The position numbers were made by a program, and so were the translations under genes. The notes under the pieces are model-generated. The model made no database searches. It saw only the letters and a list, made by a program, of their open reading frames with translations, and was not told the origin of the DNA. From the NCBI GenBank assembly GCA_029449245.1, contig JANATF010000004.1, forward strand, positions 2,604,001 through 2,668,000: a DNA stretch of 64,000 nt, given 5' to 3'. The stretch comes from Mortierella alpina (taxonomy: Eukaryota > Mortierellomycota > Mortierellomycetes > Mortierellales > Mortierellaceae). How positions within the stretch are numbered: position 1 is the first letter of the stretch; each line of letters begins with the position of its first letter. Positions 11,502-22,671 of this stretch are shown here, one piece after another.

Positions 11502-13192
11502 ATGACCCACACGCACGGCTCTCCATTCACCGTCAACGTCCTTGGCGCAGGCGTCTCGGGCCTGACAACAGCTCTGGCACTCCTGGAAAAGGGGCACTAC
11601 GCCGTCAAAGTCATCGCCACACACCTCCCCTCGGACCTCAGCATAGACTACACGTCTCCCTGGTATGAACCTGCCATGCCTGGATCCAACGCTGTTGCTG
11701 CTCCACACTCCACTCTCATCTACTTCACCGTTGGTACACGAACCTTACGTCCCGCTTACCTCCATCGAATAGGGCTGGAGCGAACTGGCGATCATTCGCT
11801 GATATCGCCGATCTTGCCCAGCAAGGTGAGAACACAATGCAGCATCTTCACAATCGTAAAAGATCGCAAAACGCAAGTATCTCGGCCTCTAATCTTCAAG
11901 TATTCCTCAACGGCATCGCAAAGACCTCGACACGGCCACGCTCAAGAGGCTCACGTACCTGGCAGATAACGAACCCAACGCCGGCGTCATGCACGTCACC
12001 GCGTACGAGTATTGGGATGTCAACTCCCAGGACTTTGAGGATCCCTGGTTCAAGCGCCTCGTGAAAAACGTAAAGAAAGAAAGGTTGTTCGCGCTGAACG
12101 GCGCCCATGTGGCATGCTCTTTTCTTCGACCTCTGCCGTAGCTTTAACTATATATCTCGCCTTGCCTGTTACCTCTAACGCCTTTGTTCGCGCCTATAAT
12201 AGTACCGATATATTCCCAAAGACGAACTGCCTTCCGGCACTGCGTTCGGAATCGCATACAGCACGGGTATGTATGAACCGAAATCCATGACAGCAGGCTC
12301 GCTTGTTTCTTTTTTTAATTTTTTTTTTTTTTTTTTTTGCTTTTGTAGTGACAATCAATACGCCAAAGTATCTCAAATACCTTCAGGAACAGTTTCTCGC
12401 CCGAGGTGGTATCCTCGAGCGCGCCACGGTGCCTAGTCTGAAAGCCCTCGCTCAGATCCCCACCACCCGAGATAACGTCATGCCCGATATCCTTGTTAAT
12501 TGCTCTGGCCTCGGAAGCCGCAACCTCGCAGGCGTGCACGATCTGCAAATGTTCCCGACTCGGGGTCAGATCGTCGTTGTGAAAGTTCCAGATGAGATCT
12601 GGCCCAAGGTCAAGCAGCTCACGATCGTGCGCTACGGTGAGGAAATTACCATGGGTGCAAGCACCATCACCTATGTGATCCCAAGAGATAATGGCGAGAT
12701 CATCCTCGGCGGCACCATGCAGCATTGGAACTAGTAAGTTTGGGGTCATTATCTGCTTGCGTTTTGTCGATCCTTTGTTTTTTTCGATTTTTATTTTCCA
12801 GCACTCGTGTTCTCTACTCCATTTATTCACTTCTATCATCCTACACAAAAACTAGCCAAGAGGCCGTCTGCGAGGAGACAACACAGGCGATCATGAAACG
12901 CGTCCTTGCCACGCGACCAGACCTCTTCTCCAAGGCAACTATTCTCCGAAGCTGTGTGGGTCTGCGCCCCAACCGTCGCGGCGGCGTTCGTGTTTCAACC
13001 TCCGTCGAGCAGCTGGACTGGAACGAGGGCTGGGCTAATCAAGTCGTGTTGGTGGCTCATAACTATGGCCACGCGGGTTTTGGATACCAAGCAAGCGTTG
13101 GATGTGCCAACAAGGTCGTTGCAGATATCGAGACACATCTTCATGAGTTGATTGAGGTCCGAAACCACGCTAGAACTATGGCCAAGCTATGA
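11502..13192 (+). CDS. D-amino-acid oxidase family flavoenzyme, copy B (peroxisomal)
   Basis: Exons 11502-11662, 11773-11825, 11924-12069, 12203-12266, 12349-12733 and 12856-13192 give 381 aa. Exons 1, 2, 3, 4 and 6 have exactly the same lengths as in copy A; exon 5 is one codon longer (an extra Thr in IPTTRDN). The FAD motif VLGAGVSG, the canonical AGANWRSFAD segment, GLRPNRRGGVRV, HNYGHAGFGYQ and a C-terminal AKL are present. The last exon differs from copy A at only about six residues, and the last intron is also closely similar. Copy B keeps the consensus Asn in AGANW that copy A has changed. An in-frame ATG lies upstream at 11367, but homology with copy A supports 11502. Confidence 0.9.
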
Positions 13193-13570
13193 GAGCACGA
13201 AGCAGAGGAGACGAGACGAGACGAGACGAGACGAGAGGAGGGGGTCACTACCCCCCCCCCCCCCCCCCCCCTTCCTAGCGTGGAATGTGGTTGATTATTG
13301 CATAATTCCTTCAGGATCCTAGCACACCATGTTTCTTGTGTACTCAATTTATTCAAGTAGTTCGTGTATTTTATGTGGATGTAAGGTGCGAATTTGGAGA
13401 AGCAAAGCTGCTAGTTTACAAGTATATGGCTCGACAGGGATTGGGGCGGGCGGCGAGATAAGAGGGAGGGGGCCTAGAAACTGAGAGTGAGAAAACGAGT
13501 ACAGGCGGAAGCAGGATCAAGTGCCTGCTCGCACTGGGGGTGTGGGGGCATTCAAGAGAGCGGTAACAAT

Positions 13571-13607
<37 letters not shown>

Positions 13608-13741
13608 TGAGATTGGAAGGTATTTTTTTTTTTCCGTCGCTTTGGTATACAGCGGGATCGTGAAGAAGAGAGGAGAGGAGAGGATGAGGATGAGATTCAA
13701 AGAGGAGGTGAGTGAGAGATAGAAAAATCCCGGTCTAGCGT
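13193..13741. other. Convergent 3' spacer with simple repeats
   Basis: 549 bp between the oxidase B stop (plus) and the kinase stop (minus). It contains a GACGA pentamer run (about 13209-13236), a 21-base C run (about 13251-13271) and a roughly 30-base A run (about 13573-13602). No gene is evident. Confidence 0.6.
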
Positions 13742-15862
13742 CTAGTGCTGACCGCGCAGGATCCACGGGTGGGTAATGACCTCATTCATCGAAAGACGTT
13801 TCGCAGGGTCGACGGCCAGCATGCCCTGGACAAGGTCCTTCAAGTCAGAGTCGAGGTTGTTCTGCATCGAAAAGTGAAACTTGTTCGCGGCCTTGCCTCG
13901 CGGTCCGCCGCGCTTGGGTATATACTTCATGTGCTTCTTGTCCTTCTCAAACATTTCTTTAGGCAGATCTCCATGAATCATGGTGTAAAGCGTGAGACCC
14001 AAGGCCCAGACATCGGCCTCGTATCCATAAAAGTGCTGGAGTGGTGGTTGTTGGCTCTGGTTGTTGGCTGCTGCGGCCCGGCCGCGGGTCTGCCGTCGTG
14101 TCGCAGTCGCAGTCGCAGTCGTCACCGTCGTCGTCGCGGTCGTGAGTGGTGGGCTCGCAGTCGAGGCTGCGGCACTAGTTTGTTTTTTGCGCATCTGCTG
14201 GCGGATCTCCATATTTGGTCCCATCTCTGGAGGTGCCAATACAGTCGTGCCATAAAACGGGAAGCTGGGAGAGCCGCCAGGGGCCAAGTACTTGGAATGA
14301 CCAAAATCGCACAGCAGGGCTCGGTAGGTCTTGTCATTCTTGTCAAAGAGAATGAGCGCATTCTCGTCCTTGATATCGCCATGAACGATACATTGGCTGT
14401 GCATGCTGTGCAGCGCCTTGGCCAGCTGCGTGAAAATCGAGCAAAGAGTTCCCTCGTTCATGCCCGACTCAAAAACGGAAGTCGGACTGCGACTTTGCGA
14501 TCCAGAGTCATTATGAATCGTATGAAGAAAGTCCTTGATGTTCTTGAACCGAGTCGAAGCGTCCTCGTCCTGGGCTGGCCGGTGTAGCTCAATAAAGTCA
14601 AAGAGTGAGCACGCTGCCGACTCAGTGACAATATAAGATATGTCCTTATTGGACTCGTCGTCGGGGTCAACGTCGCCATAGAGGGACGACGTGAAATACT
14701 CCACGCAGCCGAGGAGGTTGTCATGGTCCTTCAACTTAAGCATAATGTTGAGCTCTCGCTGGACGCGAGCCTCAACATGGTCACCAGTGTGCGGGACCAC
14801 CTTGATGGCGACCTGATGAAACAAAGCAAAAAAAAAAAAGAGAGGGGAACAATTAATCGCTATTCACATCCTATGAGCAACTCGTTCAAGGGCAGGAGTT
14901 AACTTTTTTCTGTATATACGTACCTCAAGGCCGTCAGACACACGCTTAGCTGCAAGAACAAAGCCGCTGGCGCCACTGCCGAGGTAGCGCGTAACGACGT
15001 ATTTCTCGCGAAGGCTGCGGCTCGTGGCGAAGGCTCGTTCAAGCGTAGCTTGGTGATGAGTCTCATAATCTGGAAAGATGGTGTCGACGATGCGTCGCAG
15101 CGAGGGCTCGAGCTCATACTTGTGGAAACTTTCTGCAGCGCCCGTGGCTGTGGAAACTTGGCATGCAGAAGGAGCAAAGGGCGCACAGCCAGCATCCATC
15201 ACAATATCCTCGACCTCGCTGTCAGACGAGATTTCAATAACCTCGCGCGCTTTGACCGGCATTGCTACGCGGGTTATACTTGTGCATGGGGGCGAGATGG
15301 GCGAGGCCGGTGGTGTATCGTATTTGAGTTTCTTACGAGCCTTCTGGTGGTCATCCTCGTCCGTAAGGTCGATGACCGGGGCAGGGGAGGTAGAGAGAGT
15401 GCTGCTAGAGCGTTGCGAGAGCTTGCGCTTCTGGGGTGCGGCCAAAGCTCTCAGGTGGATAGTGGTGATGTTGTTTGCAATGGTTACTGCGTTGCTGACG
15501 TCGTTCTTGGAGCCGATGTGGCCAAAAGTGGCAAGCCTATGGGAGCCAGGAGATTCTGACGAAGAAGACGACCATGACGAGGAAAGCGAGGACAGAGAGG
15601 AAGTGAGGGACGGTGAGGATGCGGAGGTGTAGAGCATGGAGGCCACTGATGGCATGGCAGCCAAGAGATCGTTCTTGTTCGGACGTCCTTGGTCGAGCTT
15701 GGAAGACGGTTCGCAGTGCGAGGGTGCGGCAGCGGCATTCCAGCGCTGCTTTCGGGTGGTGCCTCTGGTGCGCTTCTGCCGTGGAGTGATGAAATCGTCG
15801 GTGCACTTTTGGTACACGTCTCGTGGGATCACAATAACATTGCGAGGTATAAAGACGGACAT
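13742..15862 (-). CDS. Serine/threonine protein kinase with SUMO-motif-bearing N-terminal tail
   Basis: Exons 15862-14924 and 14812-13742 give 669 aa. Residues 1 to about 275 are disordered and Ser-rich, with two acidic SUMO-interaction-like motifs (PVIDLTDEDD and EVIEISSDSE). The kinase domain follows: glycine loop LGSGASGFV (about 290), catalytic lysine in VAIKVV (about 317), the glutamate of QRELNIML, catalytic loop HGDIKDEN (about 457), DFG (about 482), APPE (about 506) and DVWALG (about 580). The usual HRD arginine is Gly. About 70 Thr/Ala/Gln-rich residues are inserted between APPE and DVWALG. The remaining catalytic residues are present, so activity is likely. I cannot assign a subfamily. 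An in-frame ATG at 15916 would add 18 hydrophobic residues; the internal start MSVFIPRN looks better. Confidence 0.88.
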
Positions 15863-18301
15863 GGCGGACAATCTGCTGAGGAAAGGAGGCAGCAGCAGGA
15901 GTCGAAAAGGAGGCAAGAAGAGGCGTTGGGTCAGAAATGATGTTTAACGCAGAGAGAAGGGAAAAGAGAAGAAAGATCAGATTTTTTTTTCTGTGACAGT
16001 GCTGCAGGACCAAGATGAGGAACGGGGCGTTGTGATCTGCTACAGAATGAAGAAAGGGATATGAAGGACCAAACGCAAAGGAAGGGGGAAAGAACAAGCA
16101 AAAAGAGTGCCAGGACAGTAGAAGGCAGTAATGTGCCGAAGTGCTGTTAATACAGAACGAGACTGGGTGCAATCTACTATGGCTGTGGGGTGGAAAGTGA
16201 AGTCCCACCAGAGCGATATGCGGTATGATGGATTGTGATTGCGCGATGAGTATCCTACCGGCTCCTATTACAATTACGGGCGGCCACAGAAGGGCGAGCT
16301 GACAAACAGCAAGTGGACACAAGGTGAACTGCGGTGCGCAACGAAAAAAAAAAAACTCAGCTTTGATACAAAAAAAAGAGGATGTGCGGTATGACGAACC
16401 GGAGGCAATAAATATCACCTTGGCGATACAACAAACAAACAGGCTGAAGTCAACGAGCAGAGAAAACGATGGCGGGCAGAAAGGGAACGAGGGGGGAGGA
16501 TATATATAAGCACTAGGGTCAACAAGCAAGGGAGCATATGATGGGACGCATACAATATTCTAGGATGATTGGGGACCAAAAAGTGCGAAACCACACAACC
16601 TTCCCTCACACAACTCATTATCCACGGAACACGACGACGATCCGGGTCCAGGGAGTCGAATGGGGTGAAAAGCTCGCCCAGACGAAGATATAAAAAGAAG
16701 GGGAACGAGGGAGATGGGGGTATCAGGTCCGATTACTGTCCTTTTGTGTAGTGTGTGTATGAGGTAGCAGTGGCCAGGACGGATCAAGAAAAGGGCGGCG
16801 GACGAGAGCGAGAAACAGAAACAGAGACTGGGATCTGGATGGCTCCTGGCTCTTGCCCGTCATTGTGTGTTGGTATTGAGGTTCTGCATGGCTGACAGCG
16901 CGCATTATCACTCTCTCGCACACTCACACCTGTAAGAGACAGCGCAACACACCTCGCACATCGCACATCGCTTCGCTTAGAACACACATACAAAAGAATA
17001 TATGTACTTTTCTCCCGCAGAAAGGACACATGGCGGACGAGCCAACACAACATCGTCTCCCACAAACAGCTTCATACAAAGCACCGAAACGACAATGATA
17101 AAATTAAATTGGAAAGGATGAGGGCTCTGAATGGAGCAGCAGGCGATGAGGCCAAGTAGAAGAACAAATATGGACCTGAAAAAAGGAGAAAGAGGCGTAT
17201 GTACATGTACTCTCGCATTCACCAGAGACAGGAAGGGTAGCCTAGCTTTTTCCGACATTTGTCGGTTTGTCTGCACGGCTGGCCCGCCTGCTTATCTGGC
17301 TGACCAGGTCTGGGCAGGTCTGACCTGTCTGACCTGGTCTGACCGTGATTTGAGGTTTAGGGCCATGGAACGAGAAGAGGAGACAAGAGGGAGTAGCAGG
17401 TGGAGGGTCCACCTACACAGACACATCGCCCCAGGAGAGAAGCACCTGCACAAACAGGGAGAGTAAAAAACGTACCTTTTGGTTCCTTTATCGTTTCGCT
17501 CTGGTCTGATCCAAAGGAAGGCGCGGGGTGGTCGAGTTTCCGAGGTAGACTTTCCTGTGACCAATAATTGTTCGACAGTCTCTTTGAGCTCTCGGCTTTC
17601 GCTCGTTTTATACGGTGTGGCAGTGGGGGGGGGGGGGGGGAGGTGTGGGTGGAAGAGAGCAGGACGTATAGAGGGCGTGCCTCTGAAAGAGCTGTGGCAG
17701 TTAAGCGGTGAAGGACACAGACGGAGGTATTGTTGTGGTCGAGTGGAGCCGTGTCAGGGTGGTGTCCATGGGTGTCTGAAGAAGCGGGTTCTAAAACCGA
17801 AAACGAGGATTGTGCAATGCAACAGCAGAAGAATAAGAGAAGGAGCAGAAGGCAAGAGCGAATCTATTGGGCGAATGCGAGTGTTCAGCAGGGAAGAACG
17901 AGGATGTGGAGAACGTAGACGAGGATGCAGCAATGGGAGCAATCAAAAAAAAAAAAAAAAAAGTAAAAGAGGTGTAGAGAGAAGAGAGCGAGCGGTGGAG
18001 CAAGGAGCAATGAGGGTCAGAGGAAAAGGGTTGTGTGTGGCTCGAGTCTCTGTTCTGTGGCGAACGAAGGTCGAATGGCACAAGGCACCACACAGGGCCT
18101 TGTTTGAATTGAGTTTACAATACTCTCGTGCGCTGCCGCCTTGCATGCAATACTCATGCAATACAATCCGCAGTGTGGGCCAGTCAGTCCAGGTCCAAAT
18201 GGTCCCATTCCTCCGATTTCTTGGCCTCTGCCTGCACACGCCCCATGGTCCCTCTGTAGACCGCCTTCTTTGACAGGGGCACTGGCTCCTCTCGCCCGCG
18301 A

Positions 18302-18390
18302 GCTGTTGCTGCTACTATGGCTATGGCTGCTGCTGTTGCTGTTGCTGCACCTCTGTTGCTGATGCTGCTGCTGTAGCTGCTGCTGTACTG
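18302..18390. repeat. Imperfect CTG/GCT trinucleotide microsatellite
   Basis: About 90 bp made mostly of GCT, GTT and GCA triplets, with interruptions, in a non-coding area. It resembles the triplet tracts that encode Gln, Leu or Ala runs in nearby genes, but no supported exon covers it. Confidence 0.6.
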
Positions 18391-20966
18391 CTAATGCACG
18401 CCGTCTGTATTATGAAGAGAGGCGTTCCTTCTCCTCTTGCCGCACCTTTTCATATTCTGTACTGAAAATGCACTCCCACTCTGAACCTGCAGTTAGCCTT
18501 GTACATATCAGACTCTTTTTCTTTTGGCTGTGATCTCCCGTTCTTTAAGCTCCACCCGCCCTCTTTGTGCTCGCTGGATTTCGATTTCTGCACCAACAAG
18601 AAGACTCGTGGGACGGATGAATGGAGGAGGTGCGTGGATGGGAGAGCGATGTCCGTCATCATCGAGAGCTCACTCTTCCTGGTCTCCTTTTGGCCCTGTG
18701 TCTGTTTATCAACTGGACAGCCCAAGTGGGGAGGGGGGAGGCGATGTCACTGTCACTGCAGTGCAAGGCAAAACGCTTAGTCAATGCACGGGCATGATCT
18801 TCTCTCCTGCCATGCTATAATGCAAAAAAAAAGAAACAATGCTAGAAGGGAGTGGTTTCTCATCTACTGTTCTCGATCAAGCGACAGCATACTACCCAGA
18901 CAATTCTATACTTTGTAGGCTACCGAGCGATGTGAAATGGCAATGGACTCTGACAGGTTTCTTTACACAAGTGTACAGACGACGACCACTTGTTGCTCGC
19001 CCTGTTGCGGGGTAGAGAGGGATGCTGTTCGCAATGTCGAGTTGTGTACAGCACGATAGCTGATCGGCATGATCCTTTATTCGAATCCCCTTTACCCCTC
19101 AGAGCTCATCGTTTTCATTCTCAGCGAATAGCTTCCCTGGGTATCTCTCCGTGTTCGTCTTAGCCCTCGGTTTGCACCCCTTGTGCTAGGATTGCTATTG
19201 CAAAAAAGACGACACCCAAGTGTGCAATGGTCCGTATGACCGTAAGCCCTGTCCTCCATGCTTCTGCTACAACGGTCATCCGCTAGGGTCATATTGAATT
19301 GAACCTATAAACAAAGAAAAGGCAAGCATATCTGCAAATCTAATCGATTGAATGCCTGACAGTTCCATTGGCCTCATGGGGTTCTGCATTGTTGTTTGGT
19401 CGCAGTTTCACGAGCCATGCCTCTCAAATTGACCTTTGATGAGGGGGGCAATAGAGAAGAAAAGAATAGAAAATAGAAAGACAGAATGAAAATACAAGTT
19501 GTCGACTCTACCCTTTGCATGGTCAGACACTGCCTCACCTATAAACCAAAGGCAATGATATCTGCCTCGACGATTCTTTTAATATGCTTTATTTCTCGGC
19601 ACAGATGTCTCGAACGCGATGAGCTCTTAGACTATATTACGAGGATAGTACGACGGCGACGGACGCTGACGAAAAATATGGTGTGCCTCGTGGGGGGGGG
19701 GATGCAACGGACCGTGGTGGTGCTGTAGTGCTCAAATAATCTAAAAAAAGGAGCGTGTGGTCCTGGGACATGACAACGGCCAGGACCCGCAAGACAGAAC
19801 AGAGTATCTGCATGGTCTCATTTGCCACAGGGATCCCTTGCACTGTCTTGCAAGCTGTCATCGTCGTTGTTGGAGCGACCCAAACATGAGTCTTGAAGTG
19901 TAGAAAGTACAGACTGTCCCTGATCCTGGCGGACGTACATAAACTGAACGACAGCGAAGGTAGGCCTAAACCATCACATACGTTTTGGTCGGCGTTGGAG
20001 AGCAAAACGCCCTTTGTAATACATGGGTGTAGTCACAGTCTAATGAACGAGACTCCCCAAAAAAAAAAGGTATCGGCTGCGTCCTTACAGGCGCTGCACA
20101 TGGACGGACGGCCGGTATCCCATTATCAATAGTATCAGCCGTAATGGTGGTATTCGAGGGTGAATGAAGCTCATATGAAACGGTTAAGGGACGACGCAGG
20201 GCACAGTACATGTGCATACATTAGACCTGGAGGAATGGTCCATGGGGGAGGACACTACAAACATTTAGAGAGCACTTGCGTTTTGTGCTAAGGATATGAC
20301 GGGAGTCAACAAAATTGTAATAGAGGGGACTTACGATCCATCTGAATCGTAGGCGGCGGAGGCGTCCAGTACTGTACACGCTCAACGACAGTATCACCTG
20401 CAGTGATATGTGTATCGTGAAGATAGCAAAGGCGTGGGTGAAGGTGCGCTTTCCCACTTGTTGATGATGCAATAGCAACATGGCGAGAGCACTTTCTTTT
20501 TCATATATCAGGGCACAGATCCCACGCTAAAAAAAAACAGGCCACGACACCCGGCTGTGCGTGACATAGAGCCGATATCCGCCTAGATTCCGCCTCGTGT
20601 TCTGCCATGCTTTTCTCGAATGTCGCCAAGGTAATCCACGCCTGAATCTGATGTGCACCACCCACAGTTCCCTTCATCCTTCTTGTTTTTTTCCATTGCT
20701 CCTTGAAATTCGCTGCTCCCTGAGATTTGCATCCCATAACCCACAAATCGCCGCAGCAGGTTTGCTTTACCGACCGTATTCGCCTCCGGTCCTCCTCTCC
20801 TGAGGTCCAATGTACCTGCAGAAGAAACATGCACTCTCGAATGACTTGAGAGATTGGCCATCCTCTATTCATCCTTCAGAGTCGACGATTCTTTTGGATC
20901 TCATATGTCGGGCACTTTTATAAAGGAACAGGAACCTCTCCTCATTCACATAGTGCATTCAAGTAA

Positions 20967-21026
20967 GAAGTTGGTGGCGCGTGAGGCACGTGGATCAGGC
21001 TAAGTTGGTGGCGCGTGAAGCACGTG
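20967..21026. repeat. Two near-identical 26-bp direct repeats before the tRNA
   Basis: The unit GTTGGTGGCGCGTGA plus GCACGTG occurs twice with a short spacer, differing at one base (GAGGC against GAAGC). It ends in the palindrome CACGTG, an E-box. It lies about 85 bp upstream of the tRNA-Val gene. Confidence 0.55.
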
Positions 21027-21110
21027 ACTTAATTGGCAAATGCGCTCAGAGTTGGCTGGATGGTTCAAAGGGGCGGCAGGAAATTTGCTTCCATCTCCGA
21101 ATGAGCAGCC

Positions 21111-21184
21111 GCTTGCGTGGTGTAGTTGGTTATCACATGTCTCTCACTAAGACAAGGTCCCAGGTTCGAACCCTGGTGCAAGCA
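21111..21184 (+). tRNA. tRNA-Val, anticodon CAC, copy 1
   Basis: A 74-nt cloverleaf. The acceptor stem pairs GCTTGCG with TGCAAGC (the last pair is G-U), discriminator A. The anticodon stem TGTCT/AGACA is perfect and encloses the loop CTCACTA, giving anticodon CAC (valine, GUG codons). The T arm is CCAGG-TTCGAAC-CCTGG. The internal pol III A box (TGGTGTAGTTGG) and B box (GGTTCGAACCC) are both good. No intron, no encoded CCA. Position 37 is U, where a purine is expected. Confidence 0.9.
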
Positions 21185-21185
21185 C

Positions 21186-21190
21186 TTTTT
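21186..21190 (+). terminator. Pol III T-run terminator of tRNA-Val copy 1
   Basis: Five T residues begin two bases after the tRNA 3' end, as expected for RNA polymerase III. Confidence 0.75.
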
Positions 21191-21220
21191 GACTCTTTTG
21201 CCCCCGAATGGGCTCAAGAG

Positions 21221-22183
21221 CTTTTTGGGAAGAACATACACGCACACGGGTGTGTATCTGTATATACACGCCCCTCCGTGTATATAATTTTTTCTTAGGT
21301 GAAAAGATACATACACGGGGGTGTGCATGGCTGAAAACACAGGGGGGTGTATGGAAGCGTGTCCTGTGAAAACCCTTTTAGATACACACCTCCCCTACTT
21401 TGTTTTTAATGAAAAAGGTGATGAAGTGCGACTCGAGAGTGGTATGAATGCCTAAGCAGCGCGTTATATGGGTGTGGATCCCTAGGCAATGGCTTCATCT
21501 TATATTACCATAGCTCTCCACTGCCTCCTCTGTTACGGCCACGGTTCTTATAAATCATAGATTCACGGTAATTGCTCCTAATGTTCTGCGTCATTTGTGT
21601 CTTTTCCCCTTCTCACGCGCGCGCGTATCCTCACAGTCCTACGCGAAGAGTGACGGTATGATGGCATGACACGGGAGCTCGTAGCTACCAGCAAGAATAT
21701 CAATCAACCTTGCTTTTGGTCACCGTTTCGCTTTCAGGCTGGTCTGTTGTGGATCAATGGATGTATTTCAGCACTTCAACGGCTAGTTGATTGGCGCTCC
21801 ACATCAATTTCAAGCGTAGGATGTCATGGAGAAAGGACATCAATCTCACTCATGGAGTTATTGCTCTCTACAATAATACTCTTGCCATTCTAAACCTATG
21901 TGAGAGTCGTTCGGGCTCTTACTCACAAGGATAGCCGGCATAGCCATTATCAATACATGGAGGCATGCTTTGGGCGAAAAAAGGGTAGAGGTAGGAGTAG
22001 GGGTGTGTATCTAAAGGGGTTTTCTCAGGACACGCTTCCATACACACCCCAGTGTATTCAGCCATACACATCCCTGTGCATCCAGGTTTTCCGTGTTGCA
22101 TACACCCGACATGAACATATAAACACGCCCCCGTGTATATATAGATACACACCCGTGTGTATATATGTTGTTCCAGCTTTTTG
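21221..22183. mobile_element. Inverted-repeat element, about 960 bp, next to a tRNA (likely non-autonomous)
   Basis: The left arm (about 21221-21398) and right arm (about 21988-22183) are inverted copies of one another. Read inward, both contain in order AACATA, CACACGGGTGTGTATCT, ATATACACG, GTATGGAAGCGTGTCCTG and GATACACACC. The arms differ by scattered substitutions and small indels, and each also contains small palindromes such as ACACGGGTGTGT. The interior of about 590 bp has no supported coding sequence. This is what a foldback or MITE-like non-autonomous element looks like. No transposase and no clear target-site duplication could be assigned. It starts 37 bp after the tRNA. Confidence 0.6.
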
Positions 22184-22671
22184 CTGTTTGACGATTGCCG
22201 AGCAAGAAGGAGCAAACGTTTTTTTGCATGCACAAACAAGTAGAGCCCACACGCCCTGGTATCTGGATTTTATGAGGTGATTTTTGTGGCCTGAGATGCG
22301 CTCCACGCGCTCCTACCCTACTTGTGTAAGTTGTGTCAACGTTTTCCTTGTAACGTTGCAGCTCATCCAAAGCGCCTGTCTCAGTGTTTCGAAAACTTAC
22401 AGCGTGTCTATTACGCCACGTTCATCAAAGACGCTGCGCTGTAGGGAGCCCATGAAAATCGTGGGAGTATCTGCAGAGTATGTGAGGGCATGTGAGTAAG
22501 CGGGGCACTTTCAAAGTGAATCCCAGCTTCCTTCTTCCGCCATCGCTCGCGTCAAGTTCGTGTCACAGTCCAATCTATTTAGCTTCCTCAGTTCTTCAAC
22601 TCGAATCGGTTCATTTCATCAACGCGTCCTCTTTTCACCCATTCATTCAACGATTCTCTTCGCCTCCGCCA
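22184..22671. promoter_or_regulatory. Upstream region of the MBL-fold gene
   Basis: 488 bp without a supported gene. The last 100 bp before the ATG at 22672 are pyrimidine-rich (TTCATC and CTTCGCC stretches), like the leaders of other genes here. Confidence 0.4.

Larger units (their letters stand above)
15863..21110. other. Gene-poor region, 5.2 kb
   Basis: Only short, compositionally skewed reading frames occur here; none shows a recognisable domain. The part next to the kinase (15863 to about 16500) is likely its promoter and 5' leader. A possible minus-strand splice donor near 17473 could belong to an upstream leader exon. Simple repeats occur at about 17632 (G run), 17945 (A run) and 18302-18390 (CTG type). 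Direct repeats lie at about 20967-20992 and 21000-21026, just upstream of the tRNA. Confidence 0.5.

Noticed and set aside
15537-16529. Long open minus-strand frame upstream of the kinase
   Set aside because: It overlaps the kinase first exon in another frame, is Phe/Pro/Leu-rich from pyrimidine-rich DNA and shows no domain.
17479-18273. 264-codon plus-strand frame
   Set aside because: Composition follows GC/GA skew and includes G and A homopolymers; no domain, no splice partner, poor codon pattern.
18302-18390. Polyglutamine or polyleucine exon
   Set aside because: No flanking coding sequence or splice sites support an exon; treated as a microsatellite.
21221-22183. Telomere-like repeat array
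   Set aside because: GTGTAT and CACACCC motifs recur, but not in a regular short tandem unit; the inverted symmetry explains them better.
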